NCBI GenBank assembly: GCA_030656535.1
Contig: JAUSPL010000268.1
Coordinates: 1 to 7,340 of the forward strand
DNA: 7,340 nt
Direction of reading: 5' to 3'
DNA from: Gemmobacter sp.
GTDB taxonomy: Bacteria > Pseudomonadota > Alphaproteobacteria > Rhodobacterales > Rhodobacteraceae
Both the position numbers and the translations under genes were made by a program. The notes below the pieces were generated by a model that did not search any database, was not told the origin of the DNA, and saw nothing but the letters and a program-made list of their open reading frames with translations. This document shows positions 1 through 5,803 of this stretch, piece after piece. The first letter of the stretch is position 1; each line of letters starts with the position of its first letter.

Positions 1-839
1 CCAAGAAGATGGGAATCTCTAAATCCGCCGTGTCCAAACACATCTCGGCGCTGGAAGCGCGGCTGGGGGCGCGGCTTTTGAACCGCACCACCCGGCGTGT
101 CAGCCCGACAGAGATCGGACTGGCCTATTACGATCGTGCCCGACGCGTTCTGAACGACGCAGGCGAGGCCGATGCGCTGGTGACATCCATGCAGTCCGCG
201 CCCTCGGGTATCTTGCGGATTTCGGTCGCCACCGACTTTGGCGTCAATCACTTGTCGCCGATCCTCGGGGATTTCTTGTCAGAATTTCCCGACATCACCG
301 TGAACATGGTGTTGAACAACCGCTACGTTGAACTGATTTCCGAAGGTTTCGACATGGCGATCCGAATCGGTGATCTGGAAGACAGCACCCTGCGCGCCCG
401 CAAGCTGTGCGACACCAACAAGCGGATGATCGGATCACCGTCGTATTTCCAGAAATACGGGCGACCGATGCGGATCGACGACCTGAACGATCACAAGCTG
501 CTGCACTATTCCAGCCAGGCCAATGGCAACGTCTGGAAAATCACCGCCCCGTCGGGCGAAAAACGGCAGGTGCGGTCAAACGGTTGGTTGACGGTCAACG
601 ACGGGCAATCGCTGTTGCACGCCGCGATTTCCGGGCTTGGCATCGCCTATCTGCCGTCGTTCCTGTATTCTGACGCTATGAAGCAGGGTCTTGTTGAAGA
701 AGCCCTGCCCGGTCTGCCGATGGAACATCTGGGTATTTACGCGGTCTATCCGCCCGGCCGGTTCACCCAACCCAAAGTGCGGGCGTTCATCGACTTTCTG
801 GTTCGGCACTATTCCGACAAGGGACCGGATATCTGGTAA
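1..839 (+). CDS. LysR-family transcriptional regulator, 5' end cut off
   Basis: This is a LysR-type regulator of the CrgA-like group, expected to bind DNA through an N-terminal winged helix-turn-helix and a small-molecule effector through a C-terminal periplasmic-binding-like domain. The reading frame is open from base 3, and codons before the ATG at 9 (Lys-Lys) continue the helix-turn-helix, so that ATG is internal. About 20 residues of the first helix are missing upstream of the window. Visible are the recognition helix (GISKSAVSKHISALEARLG), the wing with the typical LLNRTTRRVSPTEIG stretch, a linker helix, and the effector domain from about residue 68 (GILRISVATDFG) to the end. The sequence from 9 to the TAA encodes 276 residues, so the full protein would be about 300, normal for the family. 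Its target is unknown: LysR regulators often control a divergent neighbour, which would lie off the left edge. The gene converges with the ompA-type gene, 29 bases away. Confidence 0.93.
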   Translation, partial: KKMGISKSAVSKHISALEARLGARLLNRTTRRVSPTEIGLAYYDRARRVLNDAGEADALVTSMQSAPSGILRISVATDFGVNHLSPILGDFLSEFPDITVNMVLNNRYVELISEGFDMAIRIGDLEDSTLRARKLCDTNKRMIGSPSYFQKYGRPMRIDDLNDHKLLHYSSQANGNVWKITAPSGEKRQVRSNGWLTVNDGQSLLHAAISGLGIAYLPSFLYSDAMKQGLVEEALPGLPMEHLGIYAVYPPGRFTQPKVRAFIDFLVRHYSDKGPDIW

Positions 840-868
840 CCGGGATCACATCCAAACGCATCATGGTC

Positions 869-1867
869 CTATTGGGTCGAGGTCAGAATGACTTCGACCC
901 TTCGGTTTCTGGTGCGCCCTTCCAGGGTCAGGTTCGAATCACGCGGCGACAGATAGCCAACCCCCTGCGCGACGACCTGCGCCGGTTGGACGCCAAGATC
1001 CCGGATCAATCGATCCCGAACGGATTCGGCCCGCCGCTGGGACAACGCGATATTGCCAGGCAACCCCCCTGACGCATCGGTATGGCCGACCAGCGCCACA
1101 CTGCGATCCGGATGCGCCGCAAGATACTCCGCAAGTGCGGTCAGCGACTTGAACACGCCCTGACCCAACATTGCCGCGCCCGTGTCGAACACCAGATCGT
1201 CCAGCGCAAGCGCGCCGCTTTCCAGGGCTTGGGCGAAATCACCCGACACCGGGGCCGCACTGCCGCCGGGAACCACATCAACACTGTCAACCGCGGTCGG
1301 TGACTTGGCCGAGGCCGTGACCCGCACCCCCACAGGCTCAACGCGGATCAACTGGACAAATCCTTCTTCTCTGGACCGGCTGACAAGCAAAGTCAGGTGC
1401 TCGGCGATTTCGCCCTCGCCGCGCTGCGCCGCCACAAAGCGGAAATCGCCAAGGTCAACGTGCATGTCAGGCTCTGGCAAAACCTGGGTTGAATAGCGAA
1501 AGTCGAATCCGCCGCAAGACACCGTCTCGCACTCGAACAGAATGCGGAAACCTTCGGCGTCGATCTTGTCGCGCAGGGGCTGCATCAACTGCAGGGTTGT
1601 GACCCCCGGGGCATCAATCCGCCAGGCAGATTCTGTGATCGCGCCTTCTGTCAGACGCGTCAGCATGCTGTCATCATCCCAAGGTCCAATGGGTAAAGCA
1701 TAGCTGGACAGGGCAGATGCCTGCACAACTGTGGGGGTCGCGGGACCGGGGAAATCAAATCCGATGGCCTGAACGGCCTTGGCAGGAAGCGCTAACGCCA
1801 GCAGAACCGCAACGGCAACACCTGTCCGCCGGCTACATAACGCGGGGAATAGTTGGGTTGCGTTCAC
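869..1867 (-). CDS. Secreted OmpA-family peptidoglycan-binding protein
   Basis: A 332-residue exported protein with a C-terminal OmpA-like domain, expected to bind peptidoglycan non-covalently in the periplasm. Residues 1 to about 34 form a signal peptide: Arg13-Arg14, a hydrophobic run (VAVAVLLALALP) and Ala-rich cleavage sites near AKA31 or VQA34. No lipobox cysteine follows, so it is probably not a lipoprotein. Residues about 35-215 match no domain I recognise and contain C113 and C118 in an ECETVSCGGFDFRY stretch, possibly a disulfide. Residues about 220-332 are the OmpA domain: LVFDTGAAML, then VGHTDASGG and LSQRRAESV. D264 and R279 sit at the positions that contact diaminopimelate in OmpA of E. 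coli (D271, R286). There is no beta-barrel, so it is not a porin-type OmpA. Translation starts at GTG, 18 bases after the GNAT stop, with only a weak ribosome binding site (AGAG). It is probably the last gene of the three-gene operon. Confidence 0.9.
   Translation of the reverse strand: MNATQLFPALCSRRTGVAVAVLLALALPAKAVQAIGFDFPGPATPTVVQASALSSYALPIGPWDDDSMLTRLTEGAITESAWRIDAPGVTTLQLMQPLRDKIDAEGFRILFECETVSCGGFDFRYSTQVLPEPDMHVDLGDFRFVAAQRGEGEIAEHLTLLVSRSREEGFVQLIRVEPVGVRVTASAKSPTAVDSVDVVPGGSAAPVSGDFAQALESGALALDDLVFDTGAAMLGQGVFKSLTALAEYLAAHPDRSVALVGHTDASGGLPGNIALSQRRAESVRDRLIRDLGVQPAQVVAQGVGYLSPRDSNLTLEGRTRNRRVEVILTSTQ
874..900 (+). terminator. Strong hairpin, candidate terminator for the LysR gene, inside the ompA-type 3' end
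   Basis: Two 12-base arms (GGGTCGAGGTCA at 874-885 and TGACTTCGACCC at 889-900) pair completely, with one G-U wobble on the plus-strand transcript, around a 3-base GAA loop. On the plus strand the stem is followed by TTCGGTTTCT, only a weak U tract. On the minus strand AATAGG follows, so it would not work as a classical terminator for ompA. It begins 35 bases after the LysR stop. The stem is visible directly; terminator function is inference. Confidence 0.5.
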
Positions 1868-1885
1868 TTTTCAGGCTCTTTGGGC

Positions 1886-2608
1886 TTATGCCATACGATA
1901 GTGATAGTGTCCCACAAGTTGCATGTTCAGGGAAGCGTACAGACGTCTCGCATTTTCATTGGCCGCAGTCACGACCAGGGAAAACCACTCAGCCCCTTGA
2001 TCTTGGGCCCAGATTGCCGATTGCCGCAGGATATGGTTGGCGGTTCCTTGCCGACGGAAATCAGGGATCACCTCCAGCGCGTGCAGCATGGCGATCTTGT
2101 CATGGATCGCCACAAAGGCGACCCCTGCGGGGCGGTCAGCGCGAGTCCGCCCCAGCACCACCGTCTTGGGGCCAGTCGCCCTGCGCATCACGGCGATCCG
2201 TGCGGGCCCTATCCCCGCTTCGGCCCAGATATCCTCGGTGATCGCCAAGGGCGGCCAGTGCGGGATCGCCGACAACCTGGGCGGCGGCGGGTCTATCATG
2301 TCAGCGCAGCGGCCCAGATAGATCACCACCGGATCCACGACCCGGTAGCCCCGCGCAGCCAAGACCGCATCCATGACTTCGTCGCCTTGGCGGATCATGA
2401 ACAGTGGCGGCTGGTCCAGCGCCGCAAGCGCGGCCTCGGCCTGCGGAATGTCGGCGTCGGTCACCGGCCCCGCAGCCGTCACTGAGGAAACCCGCTTGCC
2501 CCCACCTTGCCCGTCGCGCACGATCCATGGCCCGAGGCGTTGCAGTTTCGCCGCAGGCCAGGTGCTGTCCAGAACGTCACTCAGTGCCTCAAGGTCGGGC
2601 GCGGCCAT
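1886..2608 (-). CDS. GNAT-family N-acetyltransferase
   Basis: An acetyl-CoA-dependent acetyltransferase of the GNAT superfamily, 240 residues from the ATG at 2608. The catalytic fold is in the C-terminal half: a beta-strand and helix with AMLHALEVIPDFRRQGTANH, where RRQGTA (about residues 185-190) is the acetyl-CoA pyrophosphate loop, then WAQDQGAEWFSLVVTAANEN and ARRLYASLNMQLVGHYHYRM, the standard motif B region. The N-terminal half is weakly conserved and may set specificity; the acceptor is unknown. The start is ambiguous: a GTG at 2611 overlaps the upstream cinA-like stop by four bases (GTGA), while the ATG at 2608 overlaps it by one (TGATG). I prefer the ATG. No clear Shine-Dalgarno sequence precedes either, so translation is probably coupled to the cinA-like gene. 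Confidence 0.88.
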   Translation of the reverse strand: MAAPDLEALSDVLDSTWPAAKLQRLGPWIVRDGQGGGKRVSSVTAAGPVTDADIPQAEAALAALDQPPLFMIRQGDEVMDAVLAARGYRVVDPVVIYLGRCADMIDPPPPRLSAIPHWPPLAITEDIWAEAGIGPARIAVMRRATGPKTVVLGRTRADRPAGVAFVAIHDKIAMLHALEVIPDFRRQGTANHILRQSAIWAQDQGAEWFSLVVTAANENARRLYASLNMQLVGHYHYRMA

Positions 2609-3333
2609 CACGGATGCCCGAACAAGGCAACAAGCCGCGCCATCGCGGCATCCACCTGCGCGCCGTCCGTCCCCCGGATCACCAGATTGGTGCCAAACGC
2701 CCCGTTGCGGATGAACGGATAGGATCCCATCGACAGGTCTGGAAATTCGGCAGCCAGGGCACCAAAGGGTGTGGCGACTTCGCCTTCGCCCCGATTGACC
2801 TGCAAGGTCTGGCTGAGAAGCGGCTGCCCCCCGGTCAGGGTCGGCAACACGCTGGCCAGCATCGCCTGAAAAATGTTCGGGACCCCGGCCATCACATGCA
2901 CGTTGCCCATGGAAAACCCCGGCGCCGCAGAAATCGGGTTGTCGATCAACACCGCCCCGTCGGGGATGCGCGCCATCCGTTCGCGCGCGGCGTTGAACTC
3001 CAACCCCGAGCGGGCATAGTGCGCCGCCAGCAACGCCCGCGCGTCGTCGCGCACGCCAATACCCACCCCAAATGCCACCGCAATGGCATCTGCCGTGATG
3101 TCATCATGGGTCGGCCCGATCCCGCCCGAGGTGAACACGTGGGTCACCTGCGCCCGCAGCGCAGTCACGGCCGCGACGATAGAGGCCTGATCGTCGCTGA
3201 CCATCCGCGCCTCGGTCAACGGGATCCCGTGCCGGGTCAGTTCCCCCGCCAGATAGTACATGTTCGAATCGCGGGTCCGCCCCGACAGGATTTCATCCCC
3301 GATCACGAGCATGGCTGCGGTTGGTTGCGGCAT
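2608..3333 (-). CDS. Stand-alone CinA N-terminal (molybdopterin-binding/COG1058) domain protein
   Basis: A 241-residue protein of the CinA N-terminal / MoCF_biosynth family, often annotated competence/damage-inducible protein A. Motifs seen: IGDEILSG at residues 11-18, TSGGIGPTHDDIT at 68-80, and PGFSMGNVHVMAGVP at 138-152. Full-length CinA is about 400 residues and carries a second domain, the nicotinamide-nucleotide (NMN) deamidase PncC; that half is absent here. Relatives of this domain hydrolyse nucleotide pyrophosphates such as ADP-ribose, and the eukaryotic FAD synthase carries a related domain with FAD-hydrolysing activity, so cofactor clean-up is likelier than a competence role. This is inference from family knowledge. 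The frame is open further upstream to 3381, but the ATG at 3333 has a perfect AAGGAGG at 3345-3339 with 5-base spacing, and the family motif follows at once. It is the first gene of the operon with the GNAT and OmpA-type genes. Confidence 0.9.
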   Translation of the reverse strand: MPQPTAAMLVIGDEILSGRTRDSNMYYLAGELTRHGIPLTEARMVSDDQASIVAAVTALRAQVTHVFTSGGIGPTHDDITADAIAVAFGVGIGVRDDARALLAAHYARSGLEFNAARERMARIPDGAVLIDNPISAAPGFSMGNVHVMAGVPNIFQAMLASVLPTLTGGQPLLSQTLQVNRGEGEVATPFGALAAEFPDLSMGSYPFIRNGAFGTNLVIRGTDGAQVDAAMARLVALFGHP

Positions 3334-3338
3334 GGCGG

Positions 3339-3345
3339 CCTCCTT
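3339..3345 (-). promoter_or_regulatory. Ribosome binding site of the cinA-like gene
   Basis: AAGGAGG on the minus strand, 5 bases before the ATG at 3333. It is the strongest Shine-Dalgarno match in the window and fixes the start against the longer upstream frame. Confidence 0.85.
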
Positions 3346-3370
3346 GCATGGACGTTCCCTCGGGTATAGG
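3344..3370 (+). promoter_or_regulatory. sfsA: Possible sfsA promoter sharing its TATA core with the opposite promoter
   Basis: TTGCAT (3344-3349) and TATAGG (3365-3370) lie 15 bases apart, shorter than the optimal 17. The TATA at 3365-3368 is the same self-complementary core used by the minus-strand -10. If used, transcription would begin at about 3377, giving sfsA almost no leader, which fits the lack of a Shine-Dalgarno sequence before its ATG. Confidence 0.3.
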
Positions 3371-3391
3371 CCGTGGATCATGCGCTTTCAA
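3363..3391 (-). promoter_or_regulatory. Sigma70-type promoter for the cinA-like operon
   Basis: On the minus strand TTGAAA (3391-3386) and TATACC (3368-3363) are separated by exactly 17 bases. The -35 matches consensus at 5 of 6 positions and the -10 at 4 of 6. Transcription would start near 3356, giving a leader of about 23 bases that holds the AAGGAGG site. The -35 lies inside the first codons of sfsA on the other strand. No transcript data were available, so this is a sequence prediction. Confidence 0.6.
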
Positions 3392-4144
3392 ACCCCTCTT
3401 GTGCGTGCCACGCTGATCCGGCGCTATAAACGCTTTCTTGCCGACATGGTGCTGGCCGACGGGACCGAGGTGACCGCCCATTGCGCCAACCCGGGCGCGA
3501 TGACCGGCATGGCACATCCCGGCGCGGACTGCTGGCTGGAATACGTCCCCGATCCAAAGCGCAAGTTGCGCTGGTCGTGGCGGCTGGTGGAATCGGGCGG
3601 ACTGGCTGTCGTGGACACCGGGCTTGCAAACCGGGTGGTCGCCGAGGCGCTTTTGCAGGGCCTGCCCGACCTGCCCCATGACCAGTTTCGGGCTGAAGTC
3701 ACCATCACCCCGGGCACCCGCGTGGATTTCGTGCTGACGGACCGTCAAGGCGACACGCTGGTCGAGGTCAAAAGCGTGACCTTGGCCCGGAACGGCTGGT
3801 CCGAGTTTCCAGACTCGGTCACCGCACGGGGCACGCGGCATTTGCAGGAACTGACAACCGCTGCACAGACGGGACAACGTGCCGTCATGCTGTATCTGTT
3901 GGCGCGTGAAAACCCGCAACGCATTCGCATCGCCGGTGACATTGACCCCGCCTATGCGGCGGCGTTTGACGTCGCCCGTGCCGCAGGGGTCCGGATGATC
4001 GGCCTGGGAACCGCGATCACGGTGCACGGCGTGTCCGCTGCCGCGCCGGTGCCGCTGGACGATTTGCCGCAGGCAATCGGGGCTTCAGACAAGACGGAAA
4101 GCCACGCTGCCCGCCCTGGGTATGGCCAACACAGTAAATCCTGA
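3380..4144 (+). CDS. sfsA: SfsA family protein (sugar fermentation stimulation protein homologue)
   Basis: A 254-residue homologue of E. coli SfsA, named for stimulating maltose metabolism when overexpressed; its biochemical role is still poorly defined. Family members combine an N-terminal OB-like fold with a C-terminal nuclease-like (PD-(D/E)XK) domain. Conserved stretches run in order: RYKRFLADMVLADG (about 15-28), HCANPGAMTGM (34-44), GLANRVVAEALL (81-92), the nuclease-like core VDFVL (115-119) and VEVKSVTL (128-135) with D116, E129 and K131 as likely metal-site residues, then FPDSVTARGTRHLQEL (143-158). The ATG at 3380 is chosen because family similarity starts there; the frame is open upstream but that part overlaps the cinA-like gene. 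It has no clear ribosome binding site. Family similarity stops near residue 225, so the last 25 or so residues are a non-conserved tail. map follows after 33 bases and is probably co-transcribed. Confidence 0.94.
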   Translation: MRFQTPLVRATLIRRYKRFLADMVLADGTEVTAHCANPGAMTGMAHPGADCWLEYVPDPKRKLRWSWRLVESGGLAVVDTGLANRVVAEALLQGLPDLPHDQFRAEVTITPGTRVDFVLTDRQGDTLVEVKSVTLARNGWSEFPDSVTARGTRHLQELTTAAQTGQRAVMLYLLARENPQRIRIAGDIDPAYAAAFDVARAAGVRMIGLGTAITVHGVSAAAPVPLDDLPQAIGASDKTESHAARPGYGQHSKS

Positions 4145-4177
4145 CTATCTAGGATCATCACAAGGACGGAGCGGACA

Positions 4178-5008
4178 GTGGACGATACGCGCGGCAGGAT
4201 CACTCGCGAAGGCATACGCATCTATGAGGATGCAGATTTCGGCGGCATGCACGCGGCAGGCCGTGTCGCTGCGGAACTTCTGGATGCAGTGGCGCCGCTG
4301 GTGCAGGTCGGTGAAACGACCGAACGCCTTGACGCCTTTATCACGCAAATGGTGCACGATCGCGGCGTGACCTCGGCGACCATCGGATACACCCCCGCCG
4401 GGCGTGACCCGTACCGTCATGCGTCGTGCATTTCGGTCAACCATGTCGTCTGCCACGGCGTACCGGGCCCCAAGGTGCTGAAGGACGGAGACATCCTGAA
4501 CATCGACGTGACGGTCATCGTGGACGGGTGGTTCGGCGATACAAGCCGGATGTATGTCGCTGGCACGCCCTCTCGCAAGGCGGACCGCCTGATCCAGGTC
4601 ACGCATGACGCGCTGATGAAGGGCATCGAGGCTGTGCGCCCCGGCAACACCTTTGGTGACGTCGGCCACGCCATTCAGGCCTTCGTCGAGGCCAACCGCA
4701 TGTCCGTCGTGCGCGACTTTTGTGGCCACGGGCTGGGCCGGGTGTTCCATGCACCGCCGAACGTGCTGCACTATGGCCGCCCCGGCACCGGACCTGTGCT
4801 GGAAGAGGGGATGTTCTTCACCATCGAACCGATGGTCAATCTTGGCCGCCCCGAAACCAAGGAACTGGCCGACGGATGGACCGCCGTAACCCGCGACAAG
4901 TCGCTGTCGGCGCAGTTCGAACATTCGGTGGGCGTAACCGCCACCGGGGCCGAGATCTTTACGCTGTCGCCCGCCGGCCTGTTCCACCCGACATACCTGG
5001 CACCCTGA
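4178..5008 (+). CDS. map: Type I methionine aminopeptidase
   Basis: This cytoplasmic dimetal hydrolase removes the initiator methionine from nascent proteins when the second residue is small. It has 276 residues and is full length for alphaproteobacteria. By comparison with E. coli MetAP, all five metal ligands are present: D110 (NIDVT), D121 (GDTS), H184 (CGHGLGR), E217 (FTIEPM) and E248 (AQFEHS). The substrate-side histidines H93 (VCHGVP) and H191 (FHAPPNVLHY) are also kept. There is no N-terminal zinc-finger extension, so it is the type 1a form. Start codon is GTG; GGAG at 4168-4171 gives 6-base spacing, with AAGGA just upstream. It lies 33 bases after sfsA, with no separate promoter that I could recognise, and converges on the tetR gene 46 bases away. 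Many bacteria carry several map paralogues, so essentiality of this copy cannot be inferred. Confidence 0.95.
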   Translation: MDDTRGRITREGIRIYEDADFGGMHAAGRVAAELLDAVAPLVQVGETTERLDAFITQMVHDRGVTSATIGYTPAGRDPYRHASCISVNHVVCHGVPGPKVLKDGDILNIDVTVIVDGWFGDTSRMYVAGTPSRKADRLIQVTHDALMKGIEAVRPGNTFGDVGHAIQAFVEANRMSVVRDFCGHGLGRVFHAPPNVLHYGRPGTGPVLEEGMFFTIEPMVNLGRPETKELADGWTAVTRDKSLSAQFEHSVGVTATGAEIFTLSPAGLFHPTYLAP

Positions 5009-5018
5009 GACCGCACAG

Positions 5019-5038
5019 CTTGCGTCTTTGCACGCAAG
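5019..5038 (+). terminator. Hairpin after map, weak terminator candidate
   Basis: CTTGCGT (5019-5025) and ACGCAAG (5032-5038) form a perfect 7-base stem with a 6-base loop, starting 11 bases after the map stop, in the 46-base convergent gap. No T run follows on either strand, so it is at best a weak or Rho-assisted end point, or a transcript-stabilising stem. Confidence 0.4.
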
Positions 5039-5047
5039 GCCGCCCGG

Positions 5048-5070
5048 GAAAAGCTCAGCCCAAAGGCTGA
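5048..5070 (-). terminator. Intrinsic terminator of tetR, overlapping its stop codon
   Basis: On the minus strand TCAGCC (5070-5065) and GGCTGA (5060-5055) form a perfect 6-base stem with a TTTG loop, followed after GC by TTTT (5052-5049). The tetR stop codon TGA (5057-5055) is the last part of the 3' arm. On the plus strand the stem is not followed by T residues, so it should act only on tetR transcripts. Confidence 0.55.
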
Positions 5071-5735
5071 TCAGGAGCGATCAACATGCGCAGACCCGCA
5101 GCGGCATAGGCGATCAACTGGTCAATCCGGTCCGGTGCAGTTGGCGTGTCAGGGCCTGCCAACGCCATGATCCGCCATTCTGACGTGCACAACGACAGCA
5201 TCGCTGACACCGTGAACACGAATCCGGCGGCGACATCCTGCGGGTTGGCCTGTGGGTGAATGCTGCGGACGGCGGCCATGAATTGCGCGGCCGTCGGGTC
5301 AAAACACCGCGCGGCCAAAGGTGCCCATCGCGCATCCGCCGACACCATTGCCACAAGCCGCGCATAGGCCAGCCACTGTGTATCTCCGCACAGCGCGCGC
5401 GACATCAGCGGGCGGATAAACGCGCCCAGTACGGCCTCCAGCGTCGGGGAGGGGGAAGCCAGCGCCAGCGCAAGCGCGGCCTCACGTTGCGCGGACATCG
5501 CGTGGGCACGCCGCTCGACCACCGTTTCAAACAGCGCAAGCTTGCTGCTGCCATGGAACGTGACCAGCGCTGCCGTAACTCCTGCCGACTGCGCGATATC
5601 GCGGGTAGAGGTGCCGTCATAGCCGCGTTCAGAAAACAGCCGCTCTGCGGCGTCAACAATGCGCAGCCCAGTGTCGATGGACCGCTGCGACGGGGCACGC
5701 TGGCGTTGACCGGGATCCTGTTTGGCGCGGAACAT
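5055..5735 (-). CDS. TetR-family transcriptional regulator
   Basis: A 226-residue TetR/AcrR-type regulator, usually a dimeric repressor released by a small ligand. The N-terminal DNA-binding domain spans about residues 20-70: IVDAAERLFSERGYDGTSTRDIAQSAGVTAALV, then TFHGSSKLALFETVV. In most family members the stretch after the recognition helix reads YYHFGSK; here it is TFHGSSK, of the same length but with a Gly in place of the usual Phe. The rest (about 85-226) is all-helical and would bind the ligand and form the dimer; it keeps the WLAYARLVAMV and AAGFVFTVSAML helices seen in many such proteins. Start ATG at 5735 fits the usual leader of about 20 residues before the domain, although only a weak ribosome binding site precedes it. 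It is divergent from the monooxygenase gene across 68 bases, so it most likely controls that cassette and itself. The ligand is unknown. Confidence 0.9.
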   Translation of the reverse strand: MFRAKQDPGQRQRAPSQRSIDTGLRIVDAAERLFSERGYDGTSTRDIAQSAGVTAALVTFHGSSKLALFETVVERRAHAMSAQREAALALALASPSPTLEAVLGAFIRPLMSRALCGDTQWLAYARLVAMVSADARWAPLAARCFDPTAAQFMAAVRSIHPQANPQDVAAGFVFTVSAMLSLCTSEWRIMALAGPDTPTAPDRIDQLIAYAAAGLRMLIAPDQPLG

Positions 5736-5803
5736 AATTCATCTTGCTTTATTTTGGCCATTCGATCAACTTTATTTCACCATACCGGAGGGGAGGCCGG
5801 ACC
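5736..5803. promoter_or_regulatory. Divergent tetR/monooxygenase control region
   Basis: These 68 bases must hold promoters for both genes and probably the TetR operator. The left two thirds are clearly more AT-rich than the surrounding DNA. CTTTATTT occurs twice in the same orientation, at 5747-5754 and 5770-5777, 23 bases (about two helix turns) apart, with the perfect palindrome TGGCCA (5755-5760) between them. TetR operators are usually inverted repeats; I found no long one. For tetR, TTGATC (5769-5764) and CAAGAT (17-base spacing) are a poor promoter match that would give a nearly leaderless transcript. I found no convincing -35/-10 pair for the plus strand. Confidence 0.5.
5787..5796 (+). 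promoter_or_regulatory. Ribosome binding site of the monooxygenase gene
   Basis: GGAGGGGAGG ends 7 bases before the ATG at 5804. It decides the start in favour of 5804 over an in-frame ATG at 5744, which lies next to the tetR start and adds 20 residues unlike the family. Confidence 0.8.

Noticed and set aside
825..838. Near-palindrome ACCGGATATCTGGT at the LysR stop
   Set aside because: It has no loop, so it cannot fold as a terminator hairpin, and one central pair is a G-T mismatch; it is probably coding sequence by chance.
2404..3369. Long plus-strand open frame (321 codons) opposite the GNAT and cinA-like genes
   Set aside because: Its translation is rich in Arg, Pro, His and Gln with no domain, and it lies fully antisense to two genes with clear family motifs. 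High GC content readily gives such open frames.
3260..3379. Upstream in-frame start for sfsA
   Set aside because: The extra 40 residues overlap the cinA-like coding region and match nothing in SfsA; similarity starts at the ATG at 3380.
3293..4027. Minus-strand open frame (244 codons) opposite sfsA
   Set aside because: Composition is Arg/His/Gln-rich without motifs, and it overlaps sfsA and the start of the cinA-like gene.
4145..4177. Possible -10 (TATCTA) for map in the sfsA-map gap
   Set aside because: No acceptable -35 lies at the right distance, and the 33-base gap fits co-transcription with sfsA.
4145..4987. Minus-strand open frame (280 codons) opposite map
   Set aside because: It is the antisense shadow of a gene with every catalytic residue intact; the translation has no recognisable motif or ribosome binding site.
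5744..5803. Upstream ATG (5744) for the monooxygenase gene
   Set aside because: It would add 20 residues unlike the family, has no ribosome binding site, and lies 9 bases from the tetR start codon; the ATG at 5804 has a strong site.
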